A DNA stretch of 23,060 nt from positions 1-23,060 of IMG/VR virus record IMGVR_UViG_3300019884_000013. One strand, 5' to 3'. A model generated the notes under the pieces. The model did not search any database and was not told where the DNA came from. It was given only the letters and a program-made list of their open reading frames with translations. Made by a program: the position numbers and the translations under genes. Every line of letters begins with the position of its first letter. The stretch's first letter is position 1. Positions 1 to 8,450 of the stretch are shown piece after piece. This DNA comes from a virus.

Positions 1-2089
1 CGCCAAAATTGTCGATAAGGGATTTCTTGAACCAAGCTTGTGTGAGTTTTCTATTAGACTTGAGTTGGCGATAGAGCAATGCCCGGAAGGCATCTTGCTC
101 AACTCTAAGTCCACGTGCTTGTGCATCCTTAATATGATTTGGCGATAGGCTGCCAGACTTCTTAACGTCCAACTTAACGCCAGAGCGGTAGTTATCAAGG
201 TTACGCATGTAATCCTTGAAACCCCTTGGCTTGTAATAGTTGTAGACATAGTTGTACGGCATGATATCGTCCGCCGATCTAATACCGGCATCGACTTCAT
301 CTTGCCATATCTGACGATAAGCTTTCTGAATAAAATCCTGCGCCTCCTGTAGGCGAAGATCAGATGGCTTAACGTTCTTCAGGATATTGTCATTGAGTGA
401 GTGTCGTTCGCTTTTTGTAAGCTGAAGCCGCTTTACAATATCCTGAACATCAGCGTGAAATGCCTCGTATGCGTCTTGACCAGTTGATTTAACCTGATTT
501 GCAATCTGAGGAGTAACTGAGGGGAATTGTTTATTGTATTGAATTCCCTCAAGAGCTTCATTCCAGTTGGGCTTAGTTCTAGCATAAGCATGGCCTAGCC
601 GCTTCAATGGAATTGTCTTGCCAGCAAGTCTAACACCAGGAACATTAACTACTTGCTTATTCAGCTTTTCAAAAACATCCTTGCGAACACCCGCAATAGT
701 ATCATCAAGATTAGCCTTGGCAGCAGTCGCAGCACGATTAGATATTGAGAGGATTTCATCCTTATTTCTGGATGTATACTTCAGAAGAATTCTCTCAACA
801 TCAGCAAGTGATGAAGCAGGATTTGCTTTCCTAGTTAGAGCGAGAAATTCATCCAAGTACGCAGCAACGACAGGGTCTTTTCTGAGTGCCTGAATCTGAG
901 CCTTAGTAAGAGTTTTGCTACTAGAAAGAATGTCATCAAACTGCTTATGAACGGTATCAAAGTTCCTGAGCATGAAATTACGCATCTCATTAGATACGTT
1001 GTTGGCAATTGTATACGCACCAACGTCCTGTCCAATCACTCTACCCCTAGCAGCTCCACCGCCAATTCTAATCATAGAATTGTCGATTCCTCTTTGGGCA
1101 GCCTCATGAAGTAGAGTTCTACCTTCAGGGAACTTATTCCAAGTAGGATCAGCTTTAGTTGGGAACTTGGTTTTCTTTACGTCAAAGGGCTTTGCAAGAC
1201 CTCTTGAATCAATGGCTTCATCAACAGATGATCCAACCAAAGTTCTAAAAGCATCTTCTAGATCGTCACCACGCTTAAGAGCTTGCCCTGCTATATCCGT
1301 TACAATCTTGCCACCAACTAGGTTAGTTGGATCAGCAAAGATTTCTCCGAATAGGCCACCAGTTCTTTGTGCCCATTTCTGAGCTTCTGCTCCTGGTCCT
1401 TCTCTATCTTGATATCGACCAAACTGCTTTCCAATTAAAGAGAATGCTCCGCCACCAAGCATTTCTGTTAGTTGGTTACCTTCTGGATCAGCCGCAGCAT
1501 CTACTTGAGCCTGAATGATATCTCCAAAGCCAGTTTTCTCATCGCCCTTTAATCCAGACCAAAAACCACCAGCAATATCACCAGCAGCTTCTATAGGATT
1601 CTGTCCTTCATTACCTGACTCAGAAGCTTCCTTGCCAGCTTCAAAGAGAGCATAAGAAGGGCGAGAAATCATATCGAGAGCGAATTTGCCTACCTTAAGT
1701 GGATTACGGACATTAACGTCCATGAGGAAGTCACTAGCTGCTTCTCCCCCAGGAACGAAATCAGGCAGATCAATCTTCTCTAAGAAGCCTGAATTCTTCT
1801 TATCCGTAAGAAGTTCAGACGTTTCTCTAGAAAGATTTCCATATTCAGGAGCATTAGAGTCTCCACCTACAGAAGTAGATTTACCACTAACTTTATCTTC
1901 CCAGATTTTCTCAGCGTGCTCTTGTCTTTCCAGCTTTTCAGCTGCCTGCTCTCTTTGTCTATCGTTTAGAAGTCTAGCGCTTAAACTGAGAGTAAGTGCT
2001 TCTTCTGGGGTACGACGTGCAGGATTACGAGTATATTGACCTAGGCGTCTATTAAACTCCTGAGAAAAATACCTGGAAGTGTCGGTCAT
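1..2089 (-). CDS. large internal virion (ejection-type) protein, partial
   Basis: Reading the minus strand from ATG at 2089 gives an open frame to the left edge, 696 codons without a stop, so the C-terminus lies outside the window. The ATG overlaps the stop of the upstream gene (ATGA arrangement), which supports this start and translational coupling. The product is soluble and mostly helical, charged at the N-terminus (about residues 1-75), with a glycine/alanine-rich stretch near 155-250 and no signal peptide or clear membrane segment. I do not recognise a catalytic motif. Its size and place at the end of the virion operon, after the tail fibre genes and several small basic proteins, fit an internal virion or DNA-ejection protein of podoviruses. 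That role is inferred from position, not homology. A minor tail protein is the alternative. Confidence 0.8.
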   Translation of the reverse strand, partial: MTDTSRYFSQEFNRRLGQYTRNPARRTPEEALTLSLSARLLNDRQREQAAEKLERQEHAEKIWEDKVSGKSTSVGGDSNAPEYGNLSRETSELLTDKKNSGFLEKIDLPDFVPGGEAASDFLMDVNVRNPLKVGKFALDMISRPSYALFEAGKEASESGNEGQNPIEAAGDIAGGFWSGLKGDEKTGFGDIIQAQVDAAADPEGNQLTEMLGGGAFSLIGKQFGRYQDREGPGAEAQKWAQRTGGLFGEIFADPTNLVGGKIVTDIAGQALKRGDDLEDAFRTLVGSSVDEAIDSRGLAKPFDVKKTKFPTKADPTWNKFPEGRTLLHEAAQRGIDNSMIRIGGGAARGRVIGQDVGAYTIANNVSNEMRNFMLRNFDTVHKQFDDILSSSKTLTKAQIQALRKDPVVAAYLDEFLALTRKANPASSLADVERILLKYTSRNKDEILSISNRAATAAKANLDDTIAGVRKDVFEKLNKQVVNVPGVRLAGKTIPLKRLGHAYARTKPNWNEALEGIQYNKQFPSVTPQIANQVKSTGQDAYEAFHADVQDIVKRLQLTKSERHSLNDNILKNVKPSDLRLQEAQDFIQKAYRQIWQDEVDAGIRSADDIMPYNYVYNYYKPRGFKDYMRNLDNYRSGVKLDVKKSGSLSPNHIKDAQARGLRVEQDAFRALLYRQLKSNRKLTQAWFKKSLIDNFG

Positions 2090-3495
2090 GAATACTTTTC
2101 AGAAGTGGAATTAGAAATAGTCTTACTTGTATTCACACCAGTACGGTTAGGATTATACTGGTTGAAGAAGTCCAAGAGATACTTGAACATTGCTTGATTC
2201 ATCTGATATTCCTGCTGGTCACCAGTATAATTAGAAAGAGCACTTTGATATTGACTCTGTCTCTGTTGAGCAGCTCTATATGCAGGAGAATCAACAGCGC
2301 CCAATGGAGCAGAACTAGGCATCCATACAGGAGCATTAGGCTGTTGAAAGAAGTTGGGGTTCTCCTCCCTATAATCAGTCTCTAAATATCTAACGGCCGC
2401 TGCTGGATCGCCGGTAATGTTCCAGATTCTATTAGCTTCGTCCATTGTTCTGGAGTCTTTGATGCCCGCCAAACCTTGAACAACATCTGGATAATTTTGA
2501 CGATATTCATCACCAGCACCTTGCGTAAGAGTCTTTGCAAAGTCAGAAAAACCACTAAGCATTGAACCCTGATTCTTCATTTCTGCGGCTTGTTCTGCAC
2601 TAATGCGTTGACCTTCGAGTTCCTGATTATACTTGTTCATCAAGAAATCAGCCATCAGTTTATCACCGGATGAAAGACCGCTTCTACCCTCAACGTATTG
2701 CTTAGGTGTCAGCAATCCTTCTCTAGCCTGACTCCCAAGGTTAGCACCGAACTGACTTGCAACTACGCCAAGTTTGTCATTGGTAGCTAGATCAGTAGCT
2801 TTATTTGCTTCAGCCATTTGAGACAAATAAGCCATATCAGAAGCAGCTTGCTGACCTTGTTGGCTAGCACCGTAATTAACGCCAATGTTTTGACCGGCTT
2901 CTTGCATAGGTCCAACAATCCTCTGCATTGCAGATTCTCTACCTTGCTGCCCCTGTTGATATCCTGCTGCAATATCATTTTTAGCAGCTTGAAAGGCTCC
3001 CTGTGCAGCACTACCTGCGCCTGTAAGTCTATCTCCCAATTGATTCAAATAATCCTGAGAATAAGGAGATTCCCAACGACCTGGAATATCCGGCTTTGCA
3101 GCAAGTGCAGCAATAGCAGCCTCAATGCTAGCTAGAGCATTACCACCCTGAAACTTAGGATCAAGGTCTGTAGATTTAGCCAGATTCAATCCTTGCGAAA
3201 GAACTCTATTAGTCGATCTCTGCCTAAGAGCTTCTAGACCTTCTCCACGAATAATGTTTGGATTAACCGTTCCAATCTGCTTAGGTCGGGGCTTAGCAGT
3301 GGACATTGGACCCCCAGGAATAGCATAATTGGGCGATCCAAGATTGATCTGAGTTGAAGATGTAGGAGAACTGTAGGGAGCATTACCCTGAGCAATCCAA
3401 GATTGCTCAAGTTGTCTACGAAGTTCTTCCATGCGTTTACGCTCAAGCGCATCTGCTGTATATACCTGATTAGAAGGTCTTGTACCGGGAGGCAT
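2086..3495 (-). CDS. Gln/Ala-rich internal virion protein (469 aa)
   Basis: This encodes a 469-aa soluble protein rich in Gln, Ala, Asn and Ser. The first 35 residues are charged and helical, a Pro/Ser-rich linker follows to about residue 75, and residues 100-370 look largely helical. The C-terminus is Gln/Tyr/Asn-rich. The ATG at 3495 is preceded by a good Shine-Dalgarno (AGGAAGTAAT then ATG). It follows the 65-aa gene by one base and its stop overlaps the next start. Composition and position fit an ejected core protein of a short-tailed phage. A stretch near residues 195-260 resembles in style the S-G-x-x-x-S-G-x-N region of the 112-aa protein encoded at 3694-4032, so the two may share a structural motif. 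No enzymatic domain is visible. The function is inferred from context. Confidence 0.8.
   Translation of the reverse strand: MPPGTRPSNQVYTADALERKRMEELRRQLEQSWIAQGNAPYSSPTSSTQINLGSPNYAIPGGPMSTAKPRPKQIGTVNPNIIRGEGLEALRQRSTNRVLSQGLNLAKSTDLDPKFQGGNALASIEAAIAALAAKPDIPGRWESPYSQDYLNQLGDRLTGAGSAAQGAFQAAKNDIAAGYQQGQQGRESAMQRIVGPMQEAGQNIGVNYGASQQGQQAASDMAYLSQMAEANKATDLATNDKLGVVASQFGANLGSQAREGLLTPKQYVEGRSGLSSGDKLMADFLMNKYNQELEGQRISAEQAAEMKNQGSMLSGFSDFAKTLTQGAGDEYRQNYPDVVQGLAGIKDSRTMDEANRIWNITGDPAAAVRYLETDYREENPNFFQQPNAPVWMPSSAPLGAVDSPAYRAAQQRQSQYQSALSNYTGDQQEYQMNQAMFKYLLDFFNQYNPNRTGVNTSKTISNSTSEKYS
3389..3409 (-). repeat. perfect 9-bp inverted repeat inside the 469-aa gene
   Basis: TGAGCAATC and GATTGCTCA are separated by CAA, giving a 9-bp perfect stem with a 3-nt loop. 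It lies about 85-105 nt downstream of the start codon of the 469-aa gene. No T-run follows on the minus strand, so it is not a simple terminator. Confidence 0.7.
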
Positions 3496-3496
3496 A

Positions 3497-3694
3497 TTAC
3501 TTCCTACTCATTAGACGATGGCGAATAGCAGCTTGAATATCCTTAGGCCTAGTTGATTTATTTGTTCTCTTAACATCTAGGTCAGGAAAAGAAAGACGAT
3601 CGGTAGTTCTCATAATGGCACGTTCTCTAGCACGCTGGTCCATTTTCTCTAAGAGACCTTTCATTAGAGACTCGTTCTTCTTGCTAGTTACCAT
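3497..3694 (-). CDS. small basic protein (65 aa), probable virion component
   Basis: This encodes a 65-aa, strongly basic and helical protein with many Arg and Lys residues and no membrane segment. The ATG at 3694 overlaps the stop of the upstream 112-aa gene (TAATG). There is no convincing Shine-Dalgarno of its own, so expression probably depends on ribosomes finishing the upstream gene. The charge suggests nucleic-acid contact or packing with DNA inside the head, but no family is recognised. Its neighbours are all candidate internal virion proteins, which is the only functional hint. Confidence 0.65.
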   Translation of the reverse strand: MVTSKKNESLMKGLLEKMDQRARERAIMRTTDRLSFPDLDVKRTNKSTRPKDIQAAIRHRLMSRK

Positions 3695-4032
3695 TATCGG
3701 GGGAGAAGTGAGTTAATGGAGAATCCAAGTTCATCCTGAATTTTCTGGCGAGCAATATTGGCAAGACGATCACTCAACGCTTGATTAGTTCTAGCGGTCT
3801 GCTCGTCCTGTTGAGCATTAACATCACTTTGAAGATCGAAGTTAACTCCGGAATGAATCATACCAGAGCTAGCTAATGAATCTGACAAAGACTTTCTTTG
3901 TCTAAGACCCATAGCAGCAATCTGTCGCAATTTGTCGGCGCTGCTTGTACGTGCACGATTAGCTTCATAATCGTACATGGCAGCACCCTGCCCGAGATTA
4001 TCTAGAAGGCTTGTTAGTTCTGGAAGTGCCAC
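3694..4032 (-). CDS. small helical virion protein (112 aa)
   Basis: This encodes a 112-aa alpha-helical protein. It begins at GTG 4032, with a GAGG-type ribosome site about seven bases upstream, and overlaps the end of the preceding 65-aa gene by 35 nt. A central segment reads S-S-G-M-I-H-S-G-V-N, followed by a long Gln/Asp/Ala-rich amphipathic helix. From memory, similar 'S-G-x-x-x-S-G' helical stretches occur in internal virion proteins of several podoviruses and actinophages, but I cannot confirm homology. There is no membrane segment or catalytic motif. It probably packs with the neighbouring basic proteins in the head core or portal barrel. Confidence 0.65.
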   Translation of the reverse strand: MALPELTSLLDNLGQGAAMYDYEANRARTSSADKLRQIAAMGLRQRKSLSDSLASSGMIHSGVNFDLQSDVNAQQDEQTARTNQALSDRLANIARQKIQDELGFSINSLLPR

Positions 4033-4195
4033 GTTGGAGCCTCATTCTTGCTGCTGCTTGTAATTCTCTTTGAGACATTACTTTAGGTCCACCACTACGA
4101 GGACGAGATTGAATGCCAGGTCCTCTAGAGAATATACCTCTATTACCTCTTGCGTCAACTGGACGCATTAATTTGCGCATAATGCTATCCATCAT
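3998..4195 (-). CDS. small Arg-rich protein (65 aa)
   Basis: This encodes a 65-aa protein with about a dozen arginines spread over its length and Gly/Pro-rich stretches, probably poorly structured. The start is well supported by a strong Shine-Dalgarno (AAGGAGATAATT then ATG). It is the first gene after the fibre/propeller gene and overlaps the next gene by 35 nt in another frame. No family is recognised. Basic charge and position suggest a DNA-contacting internal head protein, which is inference only. Confidence 0.65.
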   Translation of the reverse strand: MMDSIMRKLMRPVDARGNRGIFSRGPGIQSRPRSGGPKVMSQRELQAAARMRLQRGTSRTNKPSR

Positions 4196-4205
4196 AATTA
4201 TCTCC

Positions 4206-6008
4206 TTATGTGATCCTTAATGCTACCACGCACGGAAGTCCATCTGTAGCCGCATAAACATAATCACCAGCCGATAGTCCGCTTAATCCTGCAATATCCC
4301 ATGTTTGATCCAAAAGGACTTCATGTTGGATAGCATCATCCAGAGTTGGAGAGGACGGTGTAGATACATCTACCTTATGAATTTGATCGCCAAAATACTC
4401 AGTGACATATATTGTGTTAACATCTTTTACATATATTCCGTGTGCTCCTGCAATACCAGTGACAGTCCCTACATGTTGTATATCTGCTGGATCGGAGACA
4501 TCTAGTACAGTTAATCTACCAGTACCCGCATCGCAGGCACAATATAGAGTTTGACGATCTGCTGATAACGCTAATCCCCAAACTCCGTTAAGATTTGTTG
4601 CATCTGTGTAAGCTTGAATTTCGCTCATAGAAGCTGGATTAGATACATCAACAGATACAACCCTATCACCTGTATTACTAGCGACATATATCACATCAGC
4701 TACTTCATCTATAGCCAAGTCCCAAGGAGCATTAAAATTGGCATTTAAAAAAGAACTAATAATTGATAGATCAGATGGGTCAGAAAAATCTACAGAAGTT
4801 AATCTATTAGCTTCAGTGCAGCAAAAAGCTGTAGTTCCCTTAAATACAACAGCACGCATACCCGTTAAAGTTGTTGCATCAGTTATTGAATCCAATACAT
4901 CTGGAATAGTGGGGGTAGACACATCCATAGTAACAAATCTGCCACCCCCTCTACCTACAGCAATTACTAACCCGCTACTTACATATTTACAATCGAACAA
5001 ACTATTGAGAACGGTGCCATCTATTTTAATTCCAACTCTAACGGGCACAGCGGGATTGGTTACATCTATAACAAAGAAACTGTCACCGTTTTCACTAACC
5101 GCATATACATAATCTCCATTAGCATCAACGTCAAGACCATCAACATCATTACCAATAACAGGATCGACGTAGCCCACAAGTCTTAGGAAATGTTCTTCGA
5201 GCCAACCCTCTGCATAAGCTGCATCGAGATATTCGTCTCTACATTCCTGACTTATCTCAGAATTCCACCCAACAGCTATAGCATAGTACCCATTAGCGCA
5301 GGCGGAGTCTACATCAGCTGCTTCATCATTTGATCCAAGAAAAATAGGTTGTAACGTTCCTCTATCGAATCTAACACCCGTATTAATTTCAGTAATAGAA
5401 GTTCCTGTAAGACGAATGCCATCTTCGTACATAACCGGCTGATTATCTCCGGCTGGGAAGTATTGCTCAAGAATTTTCCAAGCACCAGCTTGCATAACAC
5501 CAGCGCTAAAGTTTTTAAATGTTTGATTTGCTACAGAACCGCTAGATGTTGTAGTTGTGCTACAATATCTGGACAACGACAAAAGAGACATGCTCTCCGA
5601 AGCTTCAACGCTTGGAGATTCTCTACGCATAAAAATGAAGCCGTCATCTGCATCACCTGTTGTCAAAGGATAATATACTACAATAACTGTGAATCCGTCT
5701 GCATATGCATCGAAGTCTGCGTCTGCAAAAGCAAAGCAGTTATCTGCATCACTAGGCACATCTCTACCTAGTTCTGGATAAGAAAGACCGTCCGGCCCTG
5801 CAAAAGTTGCAGGAGCATCATTATTAGCTAACACAAGATCGTTTGAACCCAAAAAACCATCGTTAGGCACTGTTTCAGTTTCTAAATTCATACCGTTTAG
5901 CCTATAGGCAAAAATAGGACTGCAAGCTAGCAATGCTTCGTATAATTCGCCTAAGGCTACTTGAACACCACGATGGATAATTCCCATCCCCATCCATGTG
6001 TCACTCAT
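4206..6008 (-). CDS. LamG-like plus seven-bladed LVIVD-type propeller protein, probable receptor-binding tail protein
   Basis: This encodes a 600-aa modular protein. Residues about 1-30 are a short N-terminal anchor. Residues about 35-270 look like a concanavalin/LamG jelly roll: an F-A-Y-R-L-N opening, alternating strands, and an A-I-A-V-G-W-N stretch near the end. Residues about 284-600 contain seven repeats of roughly 45 residues, each with a strand such as Y-V-Y-A-V or I-Y-V-A-S followed by a V-D-V-S-x-P type turn. This is the LVIVD repeat pattern and should fold as a seven-bladed beta-propeller, with the last blade closing at L-R-I-T. The ATG at 6008 overlaps the preceding stop and follows AGAGGG. 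Adjacent fibre and nozzle genes suggest that it binds glycans or another surface receptor. LamG domains and LVIVD propellers are known folds, but the receptor role is inference. Confidence 0.8.
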   Translation of the reverse strand: MSDTWMGMGIIHRGVQVALGELYEALLACSPIFAYRLNGMNLETETVPNDGFLGSNDLVLANNDAPATFAGPDGLSYPELGRDVPSDADNCFAFADADFDAYADGFTVIVVYYPLTTGDADDGFIFMRRESPSVEASESMSLLSLSRYCSTTTTSSGSVANQTFKNFSAGVMQAGAWKILEQYFPAGDNQPVMYEDGIRLTGTSITEINTGVRFDRGTLQPIFLGSNDEAADVDSACANGYYAIAVGWNSEISQECRDEYLDAAYAEGWLEEHFLRLVGYVDPVIGNDVDGLDVDANGDYVYAVSENGDSFFVIDVTNPAVPVRVGIKIDGTVLNSLFDCKYVSSGLVIAVGRGGGRFVTMDVSTPTIPDVLDSITDATTLTGMRAVVFKGTTAFCCTEANRLTSVDFSDPSDLSIISSFLNANFNAPWDLAIDEVADVIYVASNTGDRVVSVDVSNPASMSEIQAYTDATNLNGVWGLALSADRQTLYCACDAGTGRLTVLDVSDPADIQHVGTVTGIAGAHGIYVKDVNTIYVTEYFGDQIHKVDVSTPSSPTLDDAIQHEVLLDQTWDIAGLSGLSAGDYVYAATDGLPCVVALRIT

Positions 6009-6829
6009 GTTGTATAAAACCCTCTAACTGAAACTACCAAAATCTCTCCGTCACCAGCTGACTCGGTATCAATTGTAACAAGAATCTGGTCATTAGCTGC
6101 AATGGCAAGAGGAACTGATAGAACATCATTTTCAATTAAGTCTGATGCAGTTATAGTAGTAGTATTTTCAACAAAGTAGCCGCCAGAGCCACCAGTCTGC
6201 ACCCACAACTTTATAATATAATCTGTTGACGAAGCAGCAACTAGAGTAACAGAAACTTCAGTAATGTTGAAAGCTCTAAATGCATCATAACGACCCAATG
6301 TAGTAGTAGATGTTGGAGCTACTACTGTACCATAAGACCATTCTTTTTCAAAAGCAAAGAACTCTGTATCATACAAGTCAGCAATAATAGCATCAATTTC
6401 GGTCTTAGTATAATAATTATCATCAAGATCAGTAGCTAGGAGCAGAAGATCAGCTTCTACAGCATCAATTTCACCGGCTATAACTAACAAAAATGCATCA
6501 ATCTCATCCTTAGTATAGTAGATATCTCCGATTTCTCCAATAACAAGATTCTCGATGATAGCATCAACTTCGGCCTTAGTATAATAATTGGTGAGGTCTA
6601 CTAATTCCTCGTTTTCATTGATGAAATCAATCAACGACTGTACGTCAACTGCATGAACATGATCTTCTCTAGCAGGAATCGGAGAATTTCCAGTGTTTGC
6701 ATCTGCTTCCACAGAAATCGAGGAAGTAATTAGGGAGGGTACTGGCAAAGCTTCGCCAATATAATGCAGGTCCCTAACTTCATGCTCTGGGACAGTTAGA
6801 CCCGGTTTAAAAAGATCTCTAACTCTCAC
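6005..6829 (-). CDS. tail fibre-like protein with three Y-Y-T-K repeats
   Basis: This encodes about 274 aa from GTG 6829. A TTG at 6862 would add 11 residues. I prefer the GTG because it gives an 11-nt overlap with the nozzle gene, but neither start has a strong Shine-Dalgarno. The N-terminal 70 residues contain an H-V-H-A motif after a D-A-N-T-G-N segment, as seen in trimeric phage fibres. Residues about 80-160 carry three Y-Y-T-K-x-E-(V/I)-D-A repeats joined by acidic helical stretches, a pattern common in trimeric fibre stalks. The C-terminal 110 residues form a beta-rich domain ending in G-F-Y-T-T. It probably attaches the LamG/propeller protein to the nozzle or forms the fibre itself. 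The protein class is well supported by the repeats, but the exact position in the tail is inferred. Confidence 0.75.
   Translation of the reverse strand: MRVRDLFKPGLTVPEHEVRDLHYIGEALPVPSLITSSISVEADANTGNSPIPAREDHVHAVDVQSLIDFINENEELVDLTNYYTKAEVDAIIENLVIGEIGDIYYTKDEIDAFLLVIAGEIDAVEADLLLLATDLDDNYYTKTEIDAIIADLYDTEFFAFEKEWSYGTVVAPTSTTTLGRYDAFRAFNITEVSVTLVAASSTDYIIKLWVQTGGSGGYFVENTTTITASDLIENDVLSVPLAIAANDQILVTIDTESAGDGEILVVSVRGFYTT
6387..6589 (-). repeat. three imperfect 32-nt direct repeats in the fibre gene
   Basis: Copies lie at 6387-6418, 6492-6523 and 6558-6589. The first and third differ at only two positions, and the middle copy is more diverged. All encode the Y-Y-T-K-x-E-x-D-A module. Near-identity at third codon positions between the first and third copies suggests recent duplication or gene conversion. 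Confidence 0.8.
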
Positions 6830-8450
6830 TTCTCGGAGTCTTTCTATGACTATCCATATCAATAGCCGAGCCTAGAATGGTATATTCTTGAATCTCATTA
6901 TCAAGAATTAGTGATAGCTCAAACCGCAGATGACGGAAGAACTCCGGGCCTTTAATACGAATAAGGCCCTCATTGAAATTAACCACATCGGGAGTAATTG
7001 CAGCTGTTACTCTAGTATTTTCCTGCTCTGTATGCCAGGTATAGGTCATATTAACAGGGTCGCCATTTGTGCCTGACCTAGTGGAATAATTAATATAACC
7101 CAAGAGACTCTTTTTCTCTTGAAGCATACCACCACGGATAGTCTTAGAAAGATATCTAGCTTGCACTGCGTCAGTTTCAGCAGAACCGCCTACCTCTCTA
7201 AGAACGTCTTGATACCCAGTATATACTAAGCACTCAGCAGTTAGATCAGCAAAAGCTCCGTCATGCGAAGTACCATGAACTAGAACTAAATAATTAGCCT
7301 TACCCCAGATATGTTGCATTTCCATATTGGAGAAACTTCCAACAACATCTGCCGGCTCTGTTGTTGACTGAGCAAATGTGAATTCAGTCCAAGCAATATT
7401 ATCAAGTCTAGTGTAAAACAAACGTGCTTCTGAAACAGTTTTCTGAGTAGCAGCAGGAGGGACTCCATCCGCTACTGTTTTAGTTTTGCACAGCAAAAGA
7501 CCATCATCGAATGGAGTTAATTTCCATTCATAGTAAATTTCTTCCACAATTCCAATGTCAAAAACATCTTGAATAGATTCTGAAAGAAGTTTTACTTCAT
7601 CCTGATTAGTAGCCCAAACTCCTCTAGCATCGACAAAATAAATAATGCCGTTATTTTCATACGCACAGCTTTGATGATTAACCATTACTGTTGCGTCGAT
7701 AAGTCTAACAACCCAGTTTACTGGCGATCCAAGAATAGAAACGTTGTAGAACCCAGTGGAAGTAAACACAAAGAGTTTAGTGCCGATGGGAACGATACTA
7801 TATATCTTCCCCAGACCAGTTCCCGCTCCGATGTGGATAAATTTTCCATTGACATCCCAAGTTTCAGGATATGCTCCGGGGCTTGTGGGGGCGTCAGTAT
7901 AGTAAATTTTGGTATCATCCCAGCACCACATTCTATCTTTAAATACGAACAAGCCTCTCTTACCTGCAAGATCAGCAGTAATGAGAGTTTCAGTTACAGT
8001 ACCCGCCCCCCAATTCCAAACTGTATCTGAATTCAATCCTGAGTTATCTAGGATATAGATTTTATCCAGATAAATAACTGCACCACGAAATTGATCTATA
8101 CCTCCGAAATTAACGATGCTAGTTGCCCCCGCAGTTGAACCAGGAGCATCTCGATTAAATTGACGAATCATCCAGGTGTCGTTACCAACTCCCCAGATAG
8201 CAACCGGCCAATCTTCATTTGAGGAATTGGGGAGCCTCGTATACCAAGTCTCATGACCCATTCCAGAATAAGTCGCTCTTGTATCAATACTCAAAGGCGG
8301 GCTAAATCCCTTACGAGTAATTAACCTATCACCCTTAGCAACAAAGTTCTCTATCTCAGGACAAAAACCATCCTGTAGGTTAACAGGATGGTTGTAAGAA
8401 TCAATACCCTGCCCTACAGGAATTGGAATGCTTTCTTCTCCATATTTCAC
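6819..8450 (-). CDS. tail nozzle / packaged-DNA-stabilisation-like protein (gp10-type)
   Basis: This encodes a 543-aa beta-rich protein. The N-terminus has the typical layout of podoviral nozzle proteins: G-Q-G-I-D near residue 13, then N-L-Q-D-G-F-C-P-E-I-E-N-F near 24-36, and T-R-K-G-F near 45-49. Repeated strands with aromatic and Asp/Gly turns follow, consistent with a beta-propeller. The start is GTG at 8450, overlapping the adaptor stop (GTGA), with GGGGTG upstream. In P22-like tails this protein docks below the adaptor ring and closes the DNA channel. The gene directly follows the adaptor and precedes the fibre genes, which matches that role. It lies in the same transcript as the adaptor with no gap. 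The alternative is another propeller-type tail protein; the structural class is more secure than the exact P22 equivalence. Confidence 0.7.
   Translation of the reverse strand: MKYGEESIPIPVGQGIDSYNHPVNLQDGFCPEIENFVAKGDRLITRKGFSPPLSIDTRATYSGMGHETWYTRLPNSSNEDWPVAIWGVGNDTWMIRQFNRDAPGSTAGATSIVNFGGIDQFRGAVIYLDKIYILDNSGLNSDTVWNWGAGTVTETLITADLAGKRGLFVFKDRMWCWDDTKIYYTDAPTSPGAYPETWDVNGKFIHIGAGTGLGKIYSIVPIGTKLFVFTSTGFYNVSILGSPVNWVVRLIDATVMVNHQSCAYENNGIIYFVDARGVWATNQDEVKLLSESIQDVFDIGIVEEIYYEWKLTPFDDGLLLCKTKTVADGVPPAATQKTVSEARLFYTRLDNIAWTEFTFAQSTTEPADVVGSFSNMEMQHIWGKANYLVLVHGTSHDGAFADLTAECLVYTGYQDVLREVGGSAETDAVQARYLSKTIRGGMLQEKKSLLGYINYSTRSGTNGDPVNMTYTWHTEQENTRVTAAITPDVVNFNEGLIRIKGPEFFRHLRFELSLILDNEIQEYTILGSAIDMDSHRKTPRSES
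8366..8393 (-). repeat. perfect 11-bp hairpin followed by T-run inside the nozzle gene
   Basis: AACCATCCTGT and ACAGGATGGTT are separated by 6 nt. On the transcribed minus strand the 3' arm ends in GGTTTTTG, so the structure has the form of an intrinsic terminator. It lies about 60-85 nt inside the nozzle gene, in codons for S-Y-N-H-P-V-N-L-Q-D. Whether it terminates when translated is unknown. Confidence 0.7.

Noticed and set aside
618-2039. Several plus-strand frames of 60-117 codons in the left 2 kb
   Set aside because: All are antisense to the long minus-strand frame 2089-1, which is open to the window edge.
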